From assembly GCA_937927885.1 (NCBI GenBank), contig CALEZJ010000168.1:1-5537 (forward strand): 5,537 bases of DNA. Direction: 5' to 3'. Source of the DNA: an uncultured Paracoccaceae bacterium. GTDB lineage: Bacteria > Pseudomonadota > Alphaproteobacteria > Rhodobacterales > Rhodobacteraceae. The notes beneath the pieces were generated by a model that saw nothing but the letters and a program-made list of their open reading frames with translations, did no database searches and was not told where the DNA came from. Below are positions 5,184-5,537 of the stretch, one piece after another. How positions within the stretch are numbered: the first letter of the stretch is position 1; each line of letters begins with the position of its first letter. A program made the position numbers and the translations under genes.

Positions 5184-5537
5184 CTTGCTGGATCGCTCCC
5201 TGCGCCGGCCTGTTTGTCGGCGGGCCCCATTGCGGCGGCATCCTGCCCTGCGGGCGCGAAGGATGCAACCCGGGCCGCAAGCCTTTGGGTAAACGCGCTG
5301 CGGGCCAGCCGATAGGCCAGGCCGACAGCCGCGCTGACCCCGGTGGCATCGGCGCTGCCATGCGATTTCACCACAGCGCCGTTCAGCCCCAGGAAGACCC
5401 CGCCATTGACCCGGCGCGGGTCGATGCGCTTCTGCAGCCGCTTGAGCGAATTCAGCGCCAGAAGTGCCGCGAAGCGCGACAGGATGCCCGCGGTAAAGGC
5501 CTCGCGCAGGAAATCTCCCACCAGCTTGGCCGTGCCC
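5180..5537 (-). CDS. plsX: Phosphate acyltransferase PlsX (C-terminal part; 5' end outside window)
   Basis: PlsX turns acyl-ACP into acyl-phosphate, the donor used by PlsY to acylate glycerol-3-phosphate, the first step of phospholipid synthesis. It works at the inner face of the membrane. The 118 visible residues, read in frame from 5536 to the TGA at 5182-5180, show the C-terminal family pattern: GDFLREAF, then SLKRLQKRIDPRRVNGGVFL, GLNGAVVKSHGSAD and LAARVASFAP. The NGGVFLGLNG-VVKSHG block matches E. coli PlsX (NGACLLGLRGTVIKSHG). After about FAPAG there is an unconserved tail of some 20 residues rich in Ala, Gly and Pro. The GTG at 5521 is an internal valine codon, not the start, because the frame continues openly to the window edge. 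Its stop overlaps the fabH start by 4 bases, so the two should be translated together. Confidence 0.95.
   Translation of the reverse strand, partial: GTAKLVGDFLREAFTAGILSRFAALLALNSLKRLQKRIDPRRVNGGVFLGLNGAVVKSHGSADATGVSAAVGLAYRLARSAFTQRLAARVASFAPAGQDAAAMGPADKQAGAGSDPAR

Noticed and set aside
5180..5521. A complete small gene starting at GTG 5521
   Set aside because: The frame stays open to the window edge, and the sequence aligns with the C-terminal end of PlsX, so this is the tail of a longer gene.

Overview
The window looks like a chromosomal core region of a high-GC alphaproteobacterium of the Rhodobacterales type, with Paracoccus the closest guess. The reasons are the strong G/C bias at third codon positions, the plsX-fabH / ihfA-merR gene arrangement known from alphaproteobacteria, the double-length dCTP deaminase typical of that class, and the FabH and IhfA sequences. 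The genus is inferred from memory of family sequences, not from a search.

Layout, left to right. Bases 2-391 (+) are the 3' end of scpB (chromosome segregation). They are followed 40 bases later by a THUMP-domain 23S rRNA methyltransferase of the RlmL type (432-1541, +). That gene meets dcd (1538-2605, -) tail to tail, with the two stop codons sharing TTAA. Upstream of dcd, on the same strand, lie a strong hairpin terminator (2631-2662), a complete tRNA-Pro(GGG) with encoded CCA (2669-2746, -) and a likely tRNA promoter. Then come a MerR-family regulator (2808-3392, -) and ihfA (3408-3710, -), 15 bases apart and probably co-transcribed from a promoter at about 3734-3762. A divergent 179-base intergenic region separates ihfA from a small TraR/YbiI-like zinc-finger gene (3890-4165, +), which has its own convincing promoter and ribosome binding site. 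This gene converges on fabH (4209-5183, -). fabH overlaps the end of plsX (5180-5537, -, 5' end outside the window) by ATGA.

How the genes fit together. plsX and fabH form a translationally coupled lipid unit: PlsX makes acyl-phosphate for phospholipid synthesis and FabH starts fatty-acid chains. In many alphaproteobacteria ihfA and the merR-like gene follow directly. Here the zinc-finger gene, on the opposite strand, sits between the two halves, so ihfA-merR needs its own promoter and appears to have one. The remaining genes are housekeeping: segregation, rRNA modification, dUTP supply for dTMP and proline decoding.

I see no mobile element, CRISPR array, phage module or defence system. The most notable points are the zinc-finger gene interrupting the lipid/IHF cluster, a 10-base-period repeat inside the putative ihfA promoter, and the lack of room for a dcd promoter after the tRNA terminator.
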